NCBI RefSeq assembly: GCF_030345795.1
Contig: NZ_JAUALB010000001.1
Coordinates: 4,766,001-4,830,000 of the forward strand
From: Micromonospora sp. WMMA1363
GTDB taxonomy: Bacteria > Actinomycetota > Actinomycetes > Mycobacteriales > Micromonosporaceae
Direction: 5' to 3'
Length of the DNA: 64,000 nt
Program-made: the position numbers and the translations under genes
Part shown: positions 26,834 through 37,318 of the stretch, piece after piece
Layout of the letters: every line of letters starts with the position of its first letter
Position numbering within the stretch: the stretch's first letter is position 1
The notes under the pieces: generated by a model
Databases searched by the model: none
Told to the model about the DNA's origin: nothing
Seen by the model: the letters and a program-made list of their open reading frames with translations, nothing else

Positions 26834-27074
26834 TTGGTTGGCTCCTGGTTGTCGAAACGGATGGGGTGCACAGGCCGGCTCAGGTGTCTGCGGTGGTGGG
26901 CGACGCCGAACCGTTGGCCACGACGAACGCGTCGTGGGCCGGTCGTCGGCAGGGCGTGCGTCAGCGGGCCAGCTGCCGGGTAGCTGTCCTCGGGCGAGAT
27001 CAAGGCATGCCTTTTTCCATTTCTGCGGAGGGATTGGCGGATCGGGGTTCGGTACCCGCTCGGGTGTTCCGGTG

Positions 27075-27944
27075 TCAGCCGGCGGCGGTCACTTCCATCA
27101 CGTACTGCCCGTATGGGGATTGAGCGAGCCGGCGGCCGAGGCGGTGGCAGGCTTCCTGGTCGATGAACCCCATGCGCCAGGCGATCTCCTCGAGGCAGGC
27201 GATCCGGACGCCTTGGCGGTGCTCCAGGATCTGCACGTACTGGCTCGCCTCGGTCAGCGCGTCATGGGTGCCCGTGTCCAGCCACACGAAGCCGCGTCCC
27301 AGGGAGATCAGCTCGGCCCTGCCCCGCTCGAGGTAGACGCGGTTGACATCGGTGATCTCCAGCTCTCCCCGTGCGGAGGGACGTAGGTCCCGGACGATGT
27401 CGAGGACCGTGTTGTCGTAGAGGTAGAGCCCGGTGATGGCCAGGTTGGAGCGCGGCCGGGCAGGCTTCTCCTCCAGGCCGACGAGCCGTCCGCGCGCGTC
27501 CACCTCGCCCACTCCGTAGCGCTCGGGGTCGCGCACCGGGTAGCCGAACAGCACGCAGCCGTCGATGTCGGCTGCGCTCCCCTGCAGCATGCCGCTGAAG
27601 CCTGGGCCGTGGAAGATGTTGTCGCCCAGCACGAGCGCGACGGAGTCGTCGCCGATGTGGTCGGCGCCGATGCGGAAGGCGTCGGCCAGCCCGCGGGGCT
27701 TGTCCTGTTCGGCGTAGCTGAGCGACAGCCCGAGCTCGGAGCCGTCGCGCAGCAGCCGCCGGAACAGCGGCAAATCGTCCGGCGAGGAGATGATCTGTAT
27801 GTCGGTGATGCCCGCCAGCATGAGTACCGACAGGGGGTAGTAGATCATCGGCTTGTCGTAGACCGGGAGGAGTTGCTTCGACACGCCGAGAGTGATCGGA
27901 TGCAGCCGGGTTCCATGCCCGCCCGCCAGGATTAGTCCCTTCAC
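27075..27944 (-). CDS. staA: Glucose-1-phosphate thymidylyltransferase (StaA/RmlA-type)
   Basis: A 289-residue nucleotidyltransferase, the usual RmlA length, from GTG 27944 next to GGCAGTGGC. It shows the signature [36 protein letters not shown], then [12 protein letters not shown] with the metal-binding Asp, and [22 protein letters not shown]. It makes dTDP-glucose from glucose-1-phosphate and dTTP, the first step of deoxysugar synthesis. The following enzyme, a 4,6-dehydratase (StaB), is not in the window. Confidence 0.93.
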   Translation of the reverse strand: MKGLILAGGHGTRLHPITLGVSKQLLPVYDKPMIYYPLSVLMLAGITDIQIISSPDDLPLFRRLLRDGSELGLSLSYAEQDKPRGLADAFRIGADHIGDDSVALVLGDNIFHGPGFSGMLQGSAADIDGCVLFGYPVRDPERYGVGEVDARGRLVGLEEKPARPRSNLAITGLYLYDNTVLDIVRDLRPSARGELEITDVNRVYLERGRAELISLGRGFVWLDTGTHDALTEASQYVQILEHRQGVRIACLEEIAWRMGFIDQEACHRLGRRLAQSPYGQYVMEVTAAG

Positions 27945-28071
27945 GCCACTGCCTCCATGTGTGCACTCTTTCCGCGTCGGAGCAGATTTCCGGATACTGG
28001 ACGGCGGCTGCCTACGGACGAACTTTCCCTTTCGGTGTTCCCGCCCGTCCCGCGGTCCTGAGACTTCCTGG

Positions 28072-29724
28072 TCAGACCATTGACGAATTGGCTGAGCCGG
28101 TCGGCGCCTCGGCGCGGTTGCCTCGTATCGTGTCGACGAATTCGGCTGGGTCCGCAGGCAGGTCGTCGCCCCGCCATGCCACATGGCCGTCTGGACGGAC
28201 CAGTACGAAGGGCCGTTCGTAGAGCTTTGCGATCTCCTCGTCGCGTCCGTTCCGCACGGTCAGGGGTACGGCTCGCTCGGTGAACGCGCGCTCGAGCGCC
28301 GCGAGTTCGCCGTGCTCGGCGAAGGACAGCAGGACGAACCCGCGCCCGAACAGGTCGAGTGTGGAGGTGGTGGCGTCCCACCACGCGTGCGCGGCGCGGC
28401 AGCCCGGGTCGCCGCCGGGACGCCAGTCGGCGTCCGGCAGGCCACGACGGATCGGCGCCTGGGGGTCGGCGATGACGATCGGGGAGCGGTAACACAGCCC
28501 GAAGTGAATGTCCGGCGCGTCGAACTCCCGGTGTGCTCCGCTGTCTTTCAGTCGCTGTGCCATCTCCGCGCGAGCCTGTTCACCCTCGGGGCCGTTCAAG
28601 TGTATTTCGGGTGGGACCTGCCGGCGCATGGTGCGTTGCAGGTTGAGATTGGCCTCCTGCAGGCTTTCCACCGCGATCGGTCTGCGCTCGGTTTCGTACG
28701 TGTCCAACAGGTGGCACCCGGCCCAGCCGTTCAGTGCGGCGGCGAGTTTCCAGCCCAGATCGGCGGCGTCGCCCAGTCCGGTGTTGAGCCCGAAGCCGCC
28801 GGAGGGGGAGAGCGTGTGCGCGGCGTCGCCGGCGAGGAAGATCCTTCCCGCTCGGTAGCGGTCGGCGACCCGGTGGGTGAGATGCCACTCGCCGTCGCTC
28901 AGCAGTTCCACCGGCGTGTCGAGGGCGATGGCGTCCTTGATCAGCGACTGTGCGTCGAGCCGGGTGACGGCGGGGTCTGCGTTGACGACCAGGTTGTACA
29001 GGTCACCTCCGTTCAACGAGCGCATGGGAAAGCGCAACGTGGACGACAGCATGAGGAAGTAGACGAGGGCGGCGCGGTCGCCGAGTTGCCGCTTGAGGTC
29101 GGGAGCGCGGAAGAGGATGTTCCGGAAGACCTGGGTCTTGTGGCGCGGCGGAGCGTCGATGCCGCAGGCCTGACGGATGGGAGAGGCGGCGCCGTCGCAG
29201 GCAACCAGGAACCGCGCCCGGACGGTGCCTGTCGTGCCGGTGTCACGGTCGGTGAGAACGGCCTCGACATGGTCGTCTGTTTGCTGTACGCGGTCGACGG
29301 TCGTCTTGAGTCGCAGCGGACCGTTCGGGTGGACGCCCACGGCACGCGTCAGCAGCGGGTTCAGCCAGTGCGCCGGGCATATCTGATCGGGCTCGGGGGT
29401 GTGGGTGAAGGCCGTGCGGGTCGCCGCCGTTCCCCGGCGGTACCGGTGGACCTCGTGGCCGCCGACCCTGGTGACCCAGGCGATGTCCAGGGGGTGGTCG
29501 GCAGGCCATCCTGCGCTGCGGATGGCATCTGCGACACCCCACCGGCGAAACAGTTCCATCGAGCGTGGGCCGATCGTGCTCACCTTGGGGTGCCGGACGT
29601 TTCCGTCGCCCGCATCGACGACCACGCAGTCGATCCCGCGGTACGTCAGGTCCAGCGCCAGCGCCATCCCGACCGGGCCGCCGCCCACGATGAGCACGTC
29701 GGTCCACTCGCCGGAGTTCGTCAT
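28072..29724 (-). CDS. staC: FAD monooxygenase of indolocarbazole aglycone formation (StaC/RebC)
   Basis: A 550-residue class A flavoprotein with the GxGxxG dinucleotide motif VLIVGGGPVGMALALDLTYRG near the N-terminus, a central DG motif (FLVACDGAASPIRQACG), and the second FAD motif GRIFLAGDAAHTLSPSGGFGLNTGLGDAADLGWK. With the P450 StaP it converts chromopyrrolic acid to the aglycone; StaC-type enzymes give K252c and RebC-type enzymes the imide arcyriaflavin. Assignment as StaC rests on the staurosporine-type sugar and P450 genes around it. ATG 29724 has AAGGACGG upstream; a longer frame start at 29781 is less likely. Confidence 0.88.
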   Translation of the reverse strand: MTNSGEWTDVLIVGGGPVGMALALDLTYRGIDCVVVDAGDGNVRHPKVSTIGPRSMELFRRWGVADAIRSAGWPADHPLDIAWVTRVGGHEVHRYRRGTAATRTAFTHTPEPDQICPAHWLNPLLTRAVGVHPNGPLRLKTTVDRVQQTDDHVEAVLTDRDTGTTGTVRARFLVACDGAASPIRQACGIDAPPRHKTQVFRNILFRAPDLKRQLGDRAALVYFLMLSSTLRFPMRSLNGGDLYNLVVNADPAVTRLDAQSLIKDAIALDTPVELLSDGEWHLTHRVADRYRAGRIFLAGDAAHTLSPSGGFGLNTGLGDAADLGWKLAAALNGWAGCHLLDTYETERRPIAVESLQEANLNLQRTMRRQVPPEIHLNGPEGEQARAEMAQRLKDSGAHREFDAPDIHFGLCYRSPIVIADPQAPIRRGLPDADWRPGGDPGCRAAHAWWDATTSTLDLFGRGFVLLSFAEHGELAALERAFTERAVPLTVRNGRDEEIAKLYERPFVLVRPDGHVAWRGDDLPADPAEFVDTIRGNRAEAPTGSANSSMV

Positions 29725-29811
29725 GTCGTCCCGTCCTTCTTCGATGCCTGGGATCGGATGGCCCGGGGCGCCGGGGAGCACGCTCAGTGGCCTCCCCGGC
29801 GCCTGGGTGGC

Positions 29812-30654
29812 CTACGGACGTTCCGCGGTGGCCAGAAGGCAGCCGAAGTCGTCGACGCCTTCCAGGTCGGAGGGCTTGAAGGCCTCGTCGGAGAACTCGA
29901 AGTTGCCTTCGTTCAGGGCCGCGGGGCGCTCATCGGCGACCGGCACCTTCGCCAGTTCGTACGACAGGCGCAACGTGGTCTGCTCGGTGACGTCGAGGAT
30001 CTCGCGCAGCCGCAGACCGGAACGGTGCAGCATCGGAACGTAGTCGTCGATGTCCGCCATGGTCGACATCAGGTCGCGGCAGAACTTGTCGACACCCTGG
30101 GGTCGGACGTCCTTACGCGGGAATCGATCGAACACGTCGGTCAGGACGAGCCGGCCGCCGGGCACAAGTACTCGGCACACCTCGCTGAGCACCTGCTGCC
30201 GGTCCGGCATGTGGCACATCGACTCCAGCGCCATGACGGCGTCGAACGACTTGTCCGGGAACGGAAGCCGCATCGCGTCGCCGTGCTGGAACACGGCGCG
30301 GTCGGCGACCCCGGCCTCGGCCGACAGCCGGTTGGCGGTCTTGATCTGCTCCTCGCTGATGCTGATGCCGGTGACCCGCGCACCGGTCTTGGCCACGACC
30401 CGCAGACCGGGACCACCGACCCCGCAGCCCAGGTCAAGGACATGGGAGGACGCGTTCACTTTCAACCGCTCGATGAACACATCGGTCAGCCGGTCCATTG
30501 CCTCGTCGATCGAGGCATCGGATTCCGGAGTGTCCCAGTATCCGATGTGCACGTTGGGATTGAAGGTGCCGTCGTTCATCGCGCTCAGGGTGAGCCGGTC
30601 GTACAGCTCGCCGACCGCGTTCGGCACAGGTAGGGTTTGCGCGACGTTGGTCAT
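29812..30654 (-). CDS. SAM-dependent sugar methyltransferase (RebM-like; StaMA position)
   Basis: A 280-residue class I methyltransferase with motif I VLDLGCGVGGPGLRVV, then VTGISISEEQIKTANRLSAEAG, DAMRLPFPDKSFDAVMALESMCHMPD and a lid region with GGIDEY-like IDDYVPML. It strongly resembles RebM and related glycoside methyltransferases. Its position directly after staP matches StaMA, the enzyme assigned to N-methylation of the staurosporine sugar, as I recall the Streptomyces cluster. O-methylation cannot be excluded. It is the only methyltransferase in the cluster. ATG 30654 has GAAAGG upstream. Confidence 0.85.
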   Translation of the reverse strand: MTNVAQTLPVPNAVGELYDRLTLSAMNDGTFNPNVHIGYWDTPESDASIDEAMDRLTDVFIERLKVNASSHVLDLGCGVGGPGLRVVAKTGARVTGISISEEQIKTANRLSAEAGVADRAVFQHGDAMRLPFPDKSFDAVMALESMCHMPDRQQVLSEVCRVLVPGGRLVLTDVFDRFPRKDVRPQGVDKFCRDLMSTMADIDDYVPMLHRSGLRLREILDVTEQTTLRLSYELAKVPVADERPAALNEGNFEFSDEAFKPSDLEGVDDFGCLLATAERP

Positions 30655-30972
30655 GGTTGCCGCCTTTCTGGTGGACCGAAGTGACTGGGCAGTGGAGCGT
30701 GATGCCCTCGGTGGGTCAGACGTCCCACTCCGGCACCGGGGCCGGTGCGGAGACGCTTGGGGTGAAAACGGGTGCGCCATCGATGGCGTGTCTGCGTGCT
30801 TTCAATCTGCTCCTGCGGTTGGATGGACGGCTCGGCGAATGTCGCAGCGTCGACCGCACTTCGCGTGGTGCGTCGATGCCGTTGTCGTGCCGGCCGGGGT
30901 GAACGAGGGCCATGTCATCGACGAAGACGATGACGTGTGGTGGGATGCGGCAGGCTGTGCCGGACGGCCGCG

Positions 30973-32268
30973 TCACCGTTGTCGATCTTCCGCGGGGTGA
31001 CGGTGCGTGGTCGCGGGCCGGGCGGTGGTGTCGGACGTGTCGAGGACCAGACGTTCCGGCCCGTGGAAGACCATGTCGTCGGCGTAGTCGACCTGCTGGG
31101 CTCCGTGGCTCAGCGTGGGGACGCCGTCCAGCAGCGCCCGGAGGCCGATCTCGATCTCGGCGCGGGCCAGCGTCGCTCCCAGGCAGTAGTGGATGCCCAG
31201 GCCGAAGCCCAGGTGTCGGTCGGCAGGGCGATGCACGTCCAGGACGTCGGGTCGCGGGAAGCGCTCCGGGTCCCGGTTCGCCGAGCCCAACAGCGCGACC
31301 ACTCGGCTGCCGCGTGGTACGTCATGCCCGCCGAGGCTGGTGTCCTGGTGGGCCCACCGTGTCACGGCCTGCACTGGTGGGTCGTAGCGCAGGAACTCCT
31401 CGATTGCATCCGATGGCAGCTCGCGAGCGCCGCGCAGCTCGTCGAGCACCTCCGGGTGTGCCCGCAGCGCCAGCACCGCCTTCGCCAGCGAGTTGGTCGT
31501 GGTCTCGTGCCCGGCGGTCAGTAGGTGAACGCAGGTCCCCACGATCCCGTCCACGCTCAGCGGCGCACCGCGGTCCCGCGCGTGAACCAAGATTGTGATC
31601 AGGTCGTCGCGGTCGCTTCCACGCCGCAGGCGCACCTGCTCCCGGAAATAGTCGGTGAACTCCTGGGCGGCGGCTTCGGCCCGGGCATAGCCGTCGGCGC
31701 CCCGGCGCGCTCGCGCGGTGCTGGCTTCCTGCAGCGCCACCGCGTTGGCACGCAGCCAGGCGTGCCGTTCCTTCGGAATGCCGAGTAGTTCGGAGATGAC
31801 GAGGATGGGCAACGGCGCGGCGAAGCCTTCGACGAGGTCGATCTCCTGTTGCCCACCGAGTCGGGCCAGGAGCTCCCGCGCGATCTGCGCGATGCGTGGC
31901 CGTAGTGCGGTGACGATCCGGGGGGAGAATTCCTTGCCGAGCAACGAGCGTAGTTCGGTGTGGCGCGGCGGGTCCATGAACACCAGCCAGTTCTCGACGA
32001 TGGCCCGTAGGGCCCGCTGCTCGGCCGGAACCGGGACGGACGTCGCCGCGGCGTCGACGGATCTCCCCCGGCCGAAGCGGCTGCTCGAGAGCACCTGGAC
32101 CACCTCGTCGTAGGAGAACACGTAGAAGGTGCCCGGAGTGGCACCGTCGCGTGCTCCTTCATGCACCGCGGCGGCCTGCCGGTAGCGCTGGTACACCGGG
32201 TAGGGGTTGGCGATGTCCTCCCTGCCCCAGCCGGTCAGGTCGAACCGCGGCAGCGTCGCGGATGGCAT
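30973..32268 (-). CDS. staP: Cytochrome P450 StaP (chromopyrrolic acid aryl coupling)
   Basis: A 431-residue CYP245A-like P450. From ATG 32268 (GAAGGAGA upstream) it begins [21 protein letters not shown]-helix [18 protein letters not shown], the E-x-x-R region, and the heme ligand loop [20 protein letters not shown] are complete. [18 protein letters not shown] and [17 protein letters not shown] match my memory of StaP very closely. It catalyses the C-C bond closure and decarboxylation of chromopyrrolic acid, working with StaC. The neighbours staD and staO supply the substrate. Confidence 0.94.
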   Translation of the reverse strand: MPSATLPRFDLTGWGREDIANPYPVYQRYRQAAAVHEGARDGATPGTFYVFSYDEVVQVLSSSRFGRGRSVDAAATSVPVPAEQRALRAIVENWLVFMDPPRHTELRSLLGKEFSPRIVTALRPRIAQIARELLARLGGQQEIDLVEGFAAPLPILVISELLGIPKERHAWLRANAVALQEASTARARRGADGYARAEAAAQEFTDYFREQVRLRRGSDRDDLITILVHARDRGAPLSVDGIVGTCVHLLTAGHETTTNSLAKAVLALRAHPEVLDELRGARELPSDAIEEFLRYDPPVQAVTRWAHQDTSLGGHDVPRGSRVVALLGSANRDPERFPRPDVLDVHRPADRHLGFGLGIHYCLGATLARAEIEIGLRALLDGVPTLSHGAQQVDYADDMVFHGPERLVLDTSDTTARPATTHRHPAEDRQR

Positions 32269-32326
32269 GCGGTCTCCTTCTGCAGTCAGCACGGTGTTTG
32301 CGTCGGGCACGCCGGCCCAGGCACTG

Positions 32327-35300
32327 TCACGGCCGGAAGTGGTTGGCCCAGAACGTGCTCAGCTCCGCCACCCGAGGGGGCACCAGGGGACACTTGCCGC
32401 ACTCTGCCGCGAGATCGTCGAGGCGCAGCGCGATCCCGCGCCTGGCCACGTCCGGGCGGGACACCGGCACCGGCTGCTCAGGCAGTTCGAACGACGGCCC
32501 CGCCGTCGCGCCGCGCCGTCCCGACGGCAGTGTCACCAGCAGCTCCGCCAGCGGGCGCATAAGGCCCGTCATCATGTCGATTGCCGCGTTCATCAGGTCG
32601 GACCGCCGCAGGCTTCCATCCGGGCGCTCACCGAAGTGCTGCGCCATCAGCTGAAGTGCCATGAAGTACGCGCGGTTGAACAGGTCCATGACCGCTCGGG
32701 CGTCCGGATCGGTGACCGTTACCATGGCCGGGTTTCCACTCCGGAGCGTCGGGTTTCGCACGACCGGGTAGACCGGGCGCCAGGGCTCGCCGCCTGGGAC
32801 GATCGCGCCGCGGAGGAGTTCGCCGATCCGCAGGAACGCGGTGTAGTGCGACTCCTCGTCGGTTCCGGCGCCGAGCACTCCACCCTCTCCCTGCTCGGTG
32901 ATGACGTCGATCGCGAACAGCGCGCTGGACAGATCGTCGACCTCGAGCTGGTAGTCGGGGTGGCGCCGATTGATCGACTCCCGTAGGAAGAGGTGGTGTT
33001 CTCCGCCTCCGCGGCCCTTGTCGACCAGGAAGAGGTCGGGTATGTGCTGCAGGCCGTCCCGGATGGTGGCGTACAACTCGCTCAGTGAGGCGTAGGCGTG
33101 CCTGTCGTCGTGGATCGCCGCGGCGTTGCCTCGTCGCACGTCGCCCACGAGGTCGTCTGGCCGTTCGATCAGCGTGAACCGCTCCACACTGCCGTGTCCC
33201 AGTCCCTCGAGGGAGAAGTCCAGCGGCACCGGCAGCTCGTGGTTGATCGTGCCGAAGTCAATCCTTGGCACGTGGAAGGGTTCGCCGAGCGCGGCGATGA
33301 TGTTGTTGACCAAGAGGAAGTGGATCATTTCCTCGCGGGCGATGGTCATCAGCATGCTGCGGATGCCCTCGTCGAGGGTTTCGCCGCCGTCGCCGCAGGC
33401 CAGTCGGAGCTGCTCGGGCGTCCACACGCCCTGTCGGACGTACTCCAGACCGGCGCCGTGGGTGGGCACGGAGTAGGCCGCGTACAGGTACTGGAGCATG
33501 ACGGCCAACTCGATCGCCGCCGCCTCGCGTAGCACCTGCACGAGCCGGTCACGCGTGGTGATCCTGCTGCTGCCGCGGCCTGCCGCGGGCACGGTCAGCA
33601 GGGCCGCGTCCGGTACCTGCTGCGCCCGCAGGTACTTCAGCAGGAGCCGTGCCTTCGGCTCGGACAGATCCCGCGTCGGCGGCATGTAGTAGGTCTTCGC
33701 CTTGTTGCGCGGATCGCACATCTGCCAGATCAACTTCGCGTACGTCTCCACCCTGCAGCGGTCCGCCAGGCTGAAGACCTCCGCCTTCATGAAGGAGAAC
33801 ACGTGCTCGTAGAAGGCGAAGACCTCGCGGTAGACCAGATCGAACGTCACGGCGTCCTGGTCGACTCCGGCCAGGCGCCAGTCGTCGGGCAGTACGCGTA
33901 CCGACAGGTACCCCGCGCCTGGCCAATAGTCGAGCGTGTCGTCGTGGTCGTAGGCCAGTGCCGCCGAGCCGGGTACGTCCACGTCGCAGGGCAGGTCACC
34001 AGCGTCGGTGGACAGCAGGACCAGGGCGGTACCGGCGGTCGCACCCCGCATGGTGAACCATCCGCGGCCCGCGTGGTCGGTGTCCAGGACGCAGGCACTC
34101 GACCAGTTGCCGGGATCTTCCCGGCGGCCCGCACGGAGCCGGACGACGTCGATGTCGGAGCACCGCGCCTCGGGGGAGCACGCCGCCGCCTCGCGAGGGA
34201 GAGCCCGGGGGTTGAAGAACTGCCGTACGCCGATCTCGCGGATCGGGCGCGGACGACCCCGCACGAAGGCCCGCACGGGCACCTCGACGTCGTGGTCCGC
34301 CTCGTCAGGGTCCCGCGGGTGCTCCAGGATGAGGGACGCTTCATCGACCTGGACGTTGATTTCTCGTTCCCGTAGCCGCACCACCGGGCGGTCGGGACCG
34401 GTGGTCACCAGCCGCAGCGCCTCCTCGGCGGCGGCCTCGGCTGGCATCTCGATGGGAGCGGTTACCAGGCCGCAGGCCAGGACGTACTCCTGCCCGAGAT
34501 AGGTTTCCCTGGGCAACCGGGCCACCAGCCGATCGCTGCTCGCGGTGCGCAGTTCGAGGTCCCCGACATCGACCGGTCCGGCCGCTGACGCGGGTACCGC
34601 GGTGATCAGGTTGAAGGTGACGTGGTCGTCGGTCAGCTCGACGGACAGGTTGTGCAGCCCGCCGGGATTCCGGCTCGCCCCGCGGCTGCCCGGGACGAGC
34701 AGGCGGCCCGCCGGGTACGTGCACAGCTCGTGTGGGTGCCAGGGGGCGACCGTCCCGCGTAGTTGCCACCGGCTCGGCTGGTCGGGTGCGGCCGGCACGG
34801 ACATGTGGCTGAGCGCGAACTGCACCACCAGACCGCCTGCTCCCGCGTCCTTCAGTAGGCGCACGGCTGGCGAGACGGTCGCCCCGTCAAGCCACGTCAG
34901 TTCGTCCTCGGTCACGACGAACTGGTGCACCACGGACCCGCGCAGTTCCTTCGCCTGCCAGTGGTCGCCGACGTCGACGACATGGTTGGCGTTGTGCCAT
35001 CTCGGCGGCTGGAAGCCGCGGACGTCTCCCGTGGCCAGGTAGCTGACGTCGTGGGATCGTCCGTCCCGCCCGAGGCCGAGCTGCCCGACCATGAGCGTCG
35101 TGGTCCGGTCGGAGGACGGGTCGACGTCGAAGACGCGGGCCCGGTTGACCGTCGTGGCGAGGTACTCGTTGTAGTGCCCCCACATGTCGACACCGCGTCC
35201 GATCAGCGGATCCGCGGTGTCGATCTTTCCCGCGTGGACCTCGACGCTGACGATCCGCGCGTCGACCGAGAAATGTCCGTTCCCCGCGAAGTGCCTGCCC

Positions 35301-35536
35301 TTGGCCGCGCTGAAGGGTCCGTCGGGGCTGGGGCGGCCCGTGTGGTCGAAGCGCGGTCCCAGCCGGTCGAGGTAGTCGTGGTACGCATGGGCCGGGTGCT
35401 CCACGGGGAAGGGCCTGCCGTCGTCGGTGAGCGCCGTGTTCGTCGCCAGGTCCACCAGACCGTTGCGCGGGCCGGTGGGCAGGTGCGTCGTCGCCGTTCC
35501 GCGGAAGTGCAGCCGAGGCAGGTCGAAGACGCTCAT
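32327..35536 (-). CDS. staD: Chromopyrrolic acid synthase StaD/RebD
   Basis: A 1069-residue protein starting [20 protein letters not shown], almost the same opening as RebD and StaD. RebD is a heme enzyme that couples two indole-3-pyruvate imine units into chromopyrrolic acid. The C-terminal half contains the ferritin-like segment ([33 protein letters not shown]) shared with VioB. ATG 35536 overlaps the staO stop (ATGA), fitting the tight cooperation of the two enzymes, since StaO's product is unstable. Length is within the family range (about 1010-1120). Confidence 0.95.
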   Translation of the reverse strand: MSVFDLPRLHFRGTATTHLPTGPRNGLVDLATNTALTDDGRPFPVEHPAHAYHDYLDRLGPRFDHTGRPSPDGPFSAAKGRHFAGNGHFSVDARIVSVEVHAGKIDTADPLIGRGVDMWGHYNEYLATTVNRARVFDVDPSSDRTTTLMVGQLGLGRDGRSHDVSYLATGDVRGFQPPRWHNANHVVDVGDHWQAKELRGSVVHQFVVTEDELTWLDGATVSPAVRLLKDAGAGGLVVQFALSHMSVPAAPDQPSRWQLRGTVAPWHPHELCTYPAGRLLVPGSRGASRNPGGLHNLSVELTDDHVTFNLITAVPASAAGPVDVGDLELRTASSDRLVARLPRETYLGQEYVLACGLVTAPIEMPAEAAAEEALRLVTTGPDRPVVRLREREINVQVDEASLILEHPRDPDEADHDVEVPVRAFVRGRPRPIREIGVRQFFNPRALPREAAACSPEARCSDIDVVRLRAGRREDPGNWSSACVLDTDHAGRGWFTMRGATAGTALVLLSTDAGDLPCDVDVPGSAALAYDHDDTLDYWPGAGYLSVRVLPDDWRLAGVDQDAVTFDLVYREVFAFYEHVFSFMKAEVFSLADRCRVETYAKLIWQMCDPRNKAKTYYMPPTRDLSEPKARLLLKYLRAQQVPDAALLTVPAAGRGSSRITTRDRLVQVLREAAAIELAVMLQYLYAAYSVPTHGAGLEYVRQGVWTPEQLRLACGDGGETLDEGIRSMLMTIAREEMIHFLLVNNIIAALGEPFHVPRIDFGTINHELPVPLDFSLEGLGHGSVERFTLIERPDDLVGDVRRGNAAAIHDDRHAYASLSELYATIRDGLQHIPDLFLVDKGRGGGEHHLFLRESINRRHPDYQLEVDDLSSALFAIDVITEQGEGGVLGAGTDEESHYTAFLRIGELLRGAIVPGGEPWRPVYPVVRNPTLRSGNPAMVTVTDPDARAVMDLFNRAYFMALQLMAQHFGERPDGSLRRSDLMNAAIDMMTGLMRPLAELLVTLPSGRRGATAGPSFELPEQPVPVSRPDVARRGIALRLDDLAAECGKCPLVPPRVAELSTFWANHFRP

Positions 35537-37041
35537 GCCGACTTCTCCGTGCGGCTCGGCCGGGTGGCGGCGAACTCGGGTCCAGGCTCGTCCCACTCGA
35601 TTTCGTGCGCGGCGTCGATGGCCGATTCGATCGCACCCTCGATCCACGCGGGCTTCGACGAACAGTGCTCGCCCGCGAAGAACAGCCGCTTCTGCGGTCG
35701 GGCCGCCTCCAGTCGCTCGGCCTCGCGGAGGGCCGCTTTCTGTCCCCATCGGACGGTGGCCGCACCGAGGGACCATTGGTGCAGGCCCCAGGCCCGCGCC
35801 GCCACGCCCATGATCATGCCCGGCCTGCGCAGCTCGGGGTGCATCTCGCTCAGTTCCCGGATGATGAGCGCGTTCCGCTCCACCTCGCTCAGCCTGCTGA
35901 GCTCGTCGGCGTCCGGCCCGATGCTGTAGCTGGCGAGCAGAACGGCGCCGAGTGCCGGATCGCCGTCGGCCGGCGGGTAGTAGGTCTGCCGCACGTGTCC
36001 GCCGGTGAAGGATGCGCCGCCGCTGATCCCGTCTTTCTGCCAGAAGGCTTCGCGGCAGTGCAGGGCGATCTTGGTGGCCGCCCAGTACTTCGTCTGATGG
36101 ACGATGTCCAGCTTGTCCTGGTCGAATCCGGCCAGCCGCATCGTCCTGAGTACCGTGAACGGAATGGTGCAGACCACGTAGTCGCAGCTCGTGGCGACGA
36201 TCCCCGCACCATGACGGACGTGCAGGACCACCTCGTCGTCCCGGACGTCGATGCTCACCACCTCCCGGCCGGTCGAGATCGGCCCCCTGATCTTCGCGGC
36301 TAGTCGCCGGGGCAGCAGGTCCATCCCGTCCCGCAGTCGCACGAGTTTGGAACCCGTCTCGTCCAGTACGTCGTCGAGAAACCGCTCGAGGTGCGGCGGG
36401 CAGAGCGACCGGAATAGGGGATGGTCGGCGTAGAAGGAGTGCAGGTCGATTCGGTTTCCCGCGGTCCCGGACCGGTACGGCGTCAGATCGATGTCGTCGA
36501 TGAGGTCAAGTAGTTCCACGCCGATTTCGTTGTGCATTCCGTCGTAGAACTGGCGGGGGGCGATAGCCCTGATGGTGGCATCCAGCCAGGCACCGAAAAG
36601 CAGGGTGTTCTCTCGGTACCGCCGGTTCGGCAACCCGGCCACGAACTCCTTGACCAGCGTTTCGTGCGCGTCCCGCACCCGGAGGTATCCAGCAGAACTA
36701 GGCAGATACGCGGCGTCATCGGAGAAAAGCGTTTGAAACCGGCAAACCTGGTCTTGTAGACCTAGTTCGGCGATGTAGTGCCTGGTCAGCCGATGCCCCG
36801 TGGGGATCCGCATTGCTCCGAGCTCGGCGAAAGGTCCGGGCTGACCGTCGACAGGAAACCGGTGTGTGTCGATGCGTCCACCGACATCGCGGCTTGCTTC
36901 GATGACCTCGACGTGATGCCCGAGGCGCTCCAGCTCATATGCGGTTACCAGCCCGGCGATGCCCGCACCGATGACGGTGACGCGCTTCCGCTCACTGATG
37001 TCGGGGCCTGGCCCGCCACTGTCTTGCAAGGGTGTCACCAC
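35533..37041 (-). CDS. staO: L-tryptophan oxidase StaO/RebO
   Basis: A 502-residue flavin amine oxidase with the FAD motif VTVIGAGIAGLVTAYELERLGHHVEVIEA near residue 20, the following RIDTHRF with GAMRIP, and the C-terminal FFAGEHCSSKPAWIEGAIESA that closes the FAD site. It oxidises L-tryptophan to indole-3-pyruvate imine. The starts GTG 37041 and GTG 37038 lie at proper distance from GAGAGGA; an ATG-like start at 37065 overlaps that site. No halogenase gene is present, so unsubstituted tryptophan is the likely substrate. It is the first gene of the minus-strand operon. Confidence 0.93.
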   Translation of the reverse strand: MVTPLQDSGGPGPDISERKRVTVIGAGIAGLVTAYELERLGHHVEVIEASRDVGGRIDTHRFPVDGQPGPFAELGAMRIPTGHRLTRHYIAELGLQDQVCRFQTLFSDDAAYLPSSAGYLRVRDAHETLVKEFVAGLPNRRYRENTLLFGAWLDATIRAIAPRQFYDGMHNEIGVELLDLIDDIDLTPYRSGTAGNRIDLHSFYADHPLFRSLCPPHLERFLDDVLDETGSKLVRLRDGMDLLPRRLAAKIRGPISTGREVVSIDVRDDEVVLHVRHGAGIVATSCDYVVCTIPFTVLRTMRLAGFDQDKLDIVHQTKYWAATKIALHCREAFWQKDGISGGASFTGGHVRQTYYPPADGDPALGAVLLASYSIGPDADELSRLSEVERNALIIRELSEMHPELRRPGMIMGVAARAWGLHQWSLGAATVRWGQKAALREAERLEAARPQKRLFFAGEHCSSKPAWIEGAIESAIDAAHEIEWDEPGPEFAATRPSRTEKSA

Positions 37042-37318
37042 AGATTTCCTCTCGACGCGACGCAAAGCACGGGAATGTGCTCGAAAGGCGATGACGGAAT
37101 CGGCTCGTTGACCATTGTTGGGCCCGAGGACGCGCGTTCACATCACGTGGTCGGCGGGTGCACGGGTGGGTTGCCCTGCGGTCCGTCGAGTCGATCGCGG
37201 CGGCTCGGCCGGGCCATCCTGCGTGGCCGCGCAGGTTTCGTCCCGAGGCGGTGTCCAAGGCCCGGAGTTCGGTGACACTGGCGGGCGATGAACCTGAAGC
37301 CCGACGGAGGCGATGTTG
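37042..37318. promoter_or_regulatory. Divergent promoter region between staO and staG
   Basis: This is 277 bp of non-coding DNA from which the two main transcripts of the cluster diverge. It is the most likely binding region for the LuxR-type activator StaR. I could not pick out a convincing paired operator by eye; TTGACCATTG (37109-37118) is a candidate promoter element for the rightward direction. Confidence 0.6.

Noticed and set aside
28183..30633. Plus-strand open frame of 816 codons opposite staC and the methyltransferase
   Set aside because: Its length is explained by GC bias at third codon positions; translation is rich in Val-Gly-Glu-Arg without domains, while the minus strand encodes clear enzymes.
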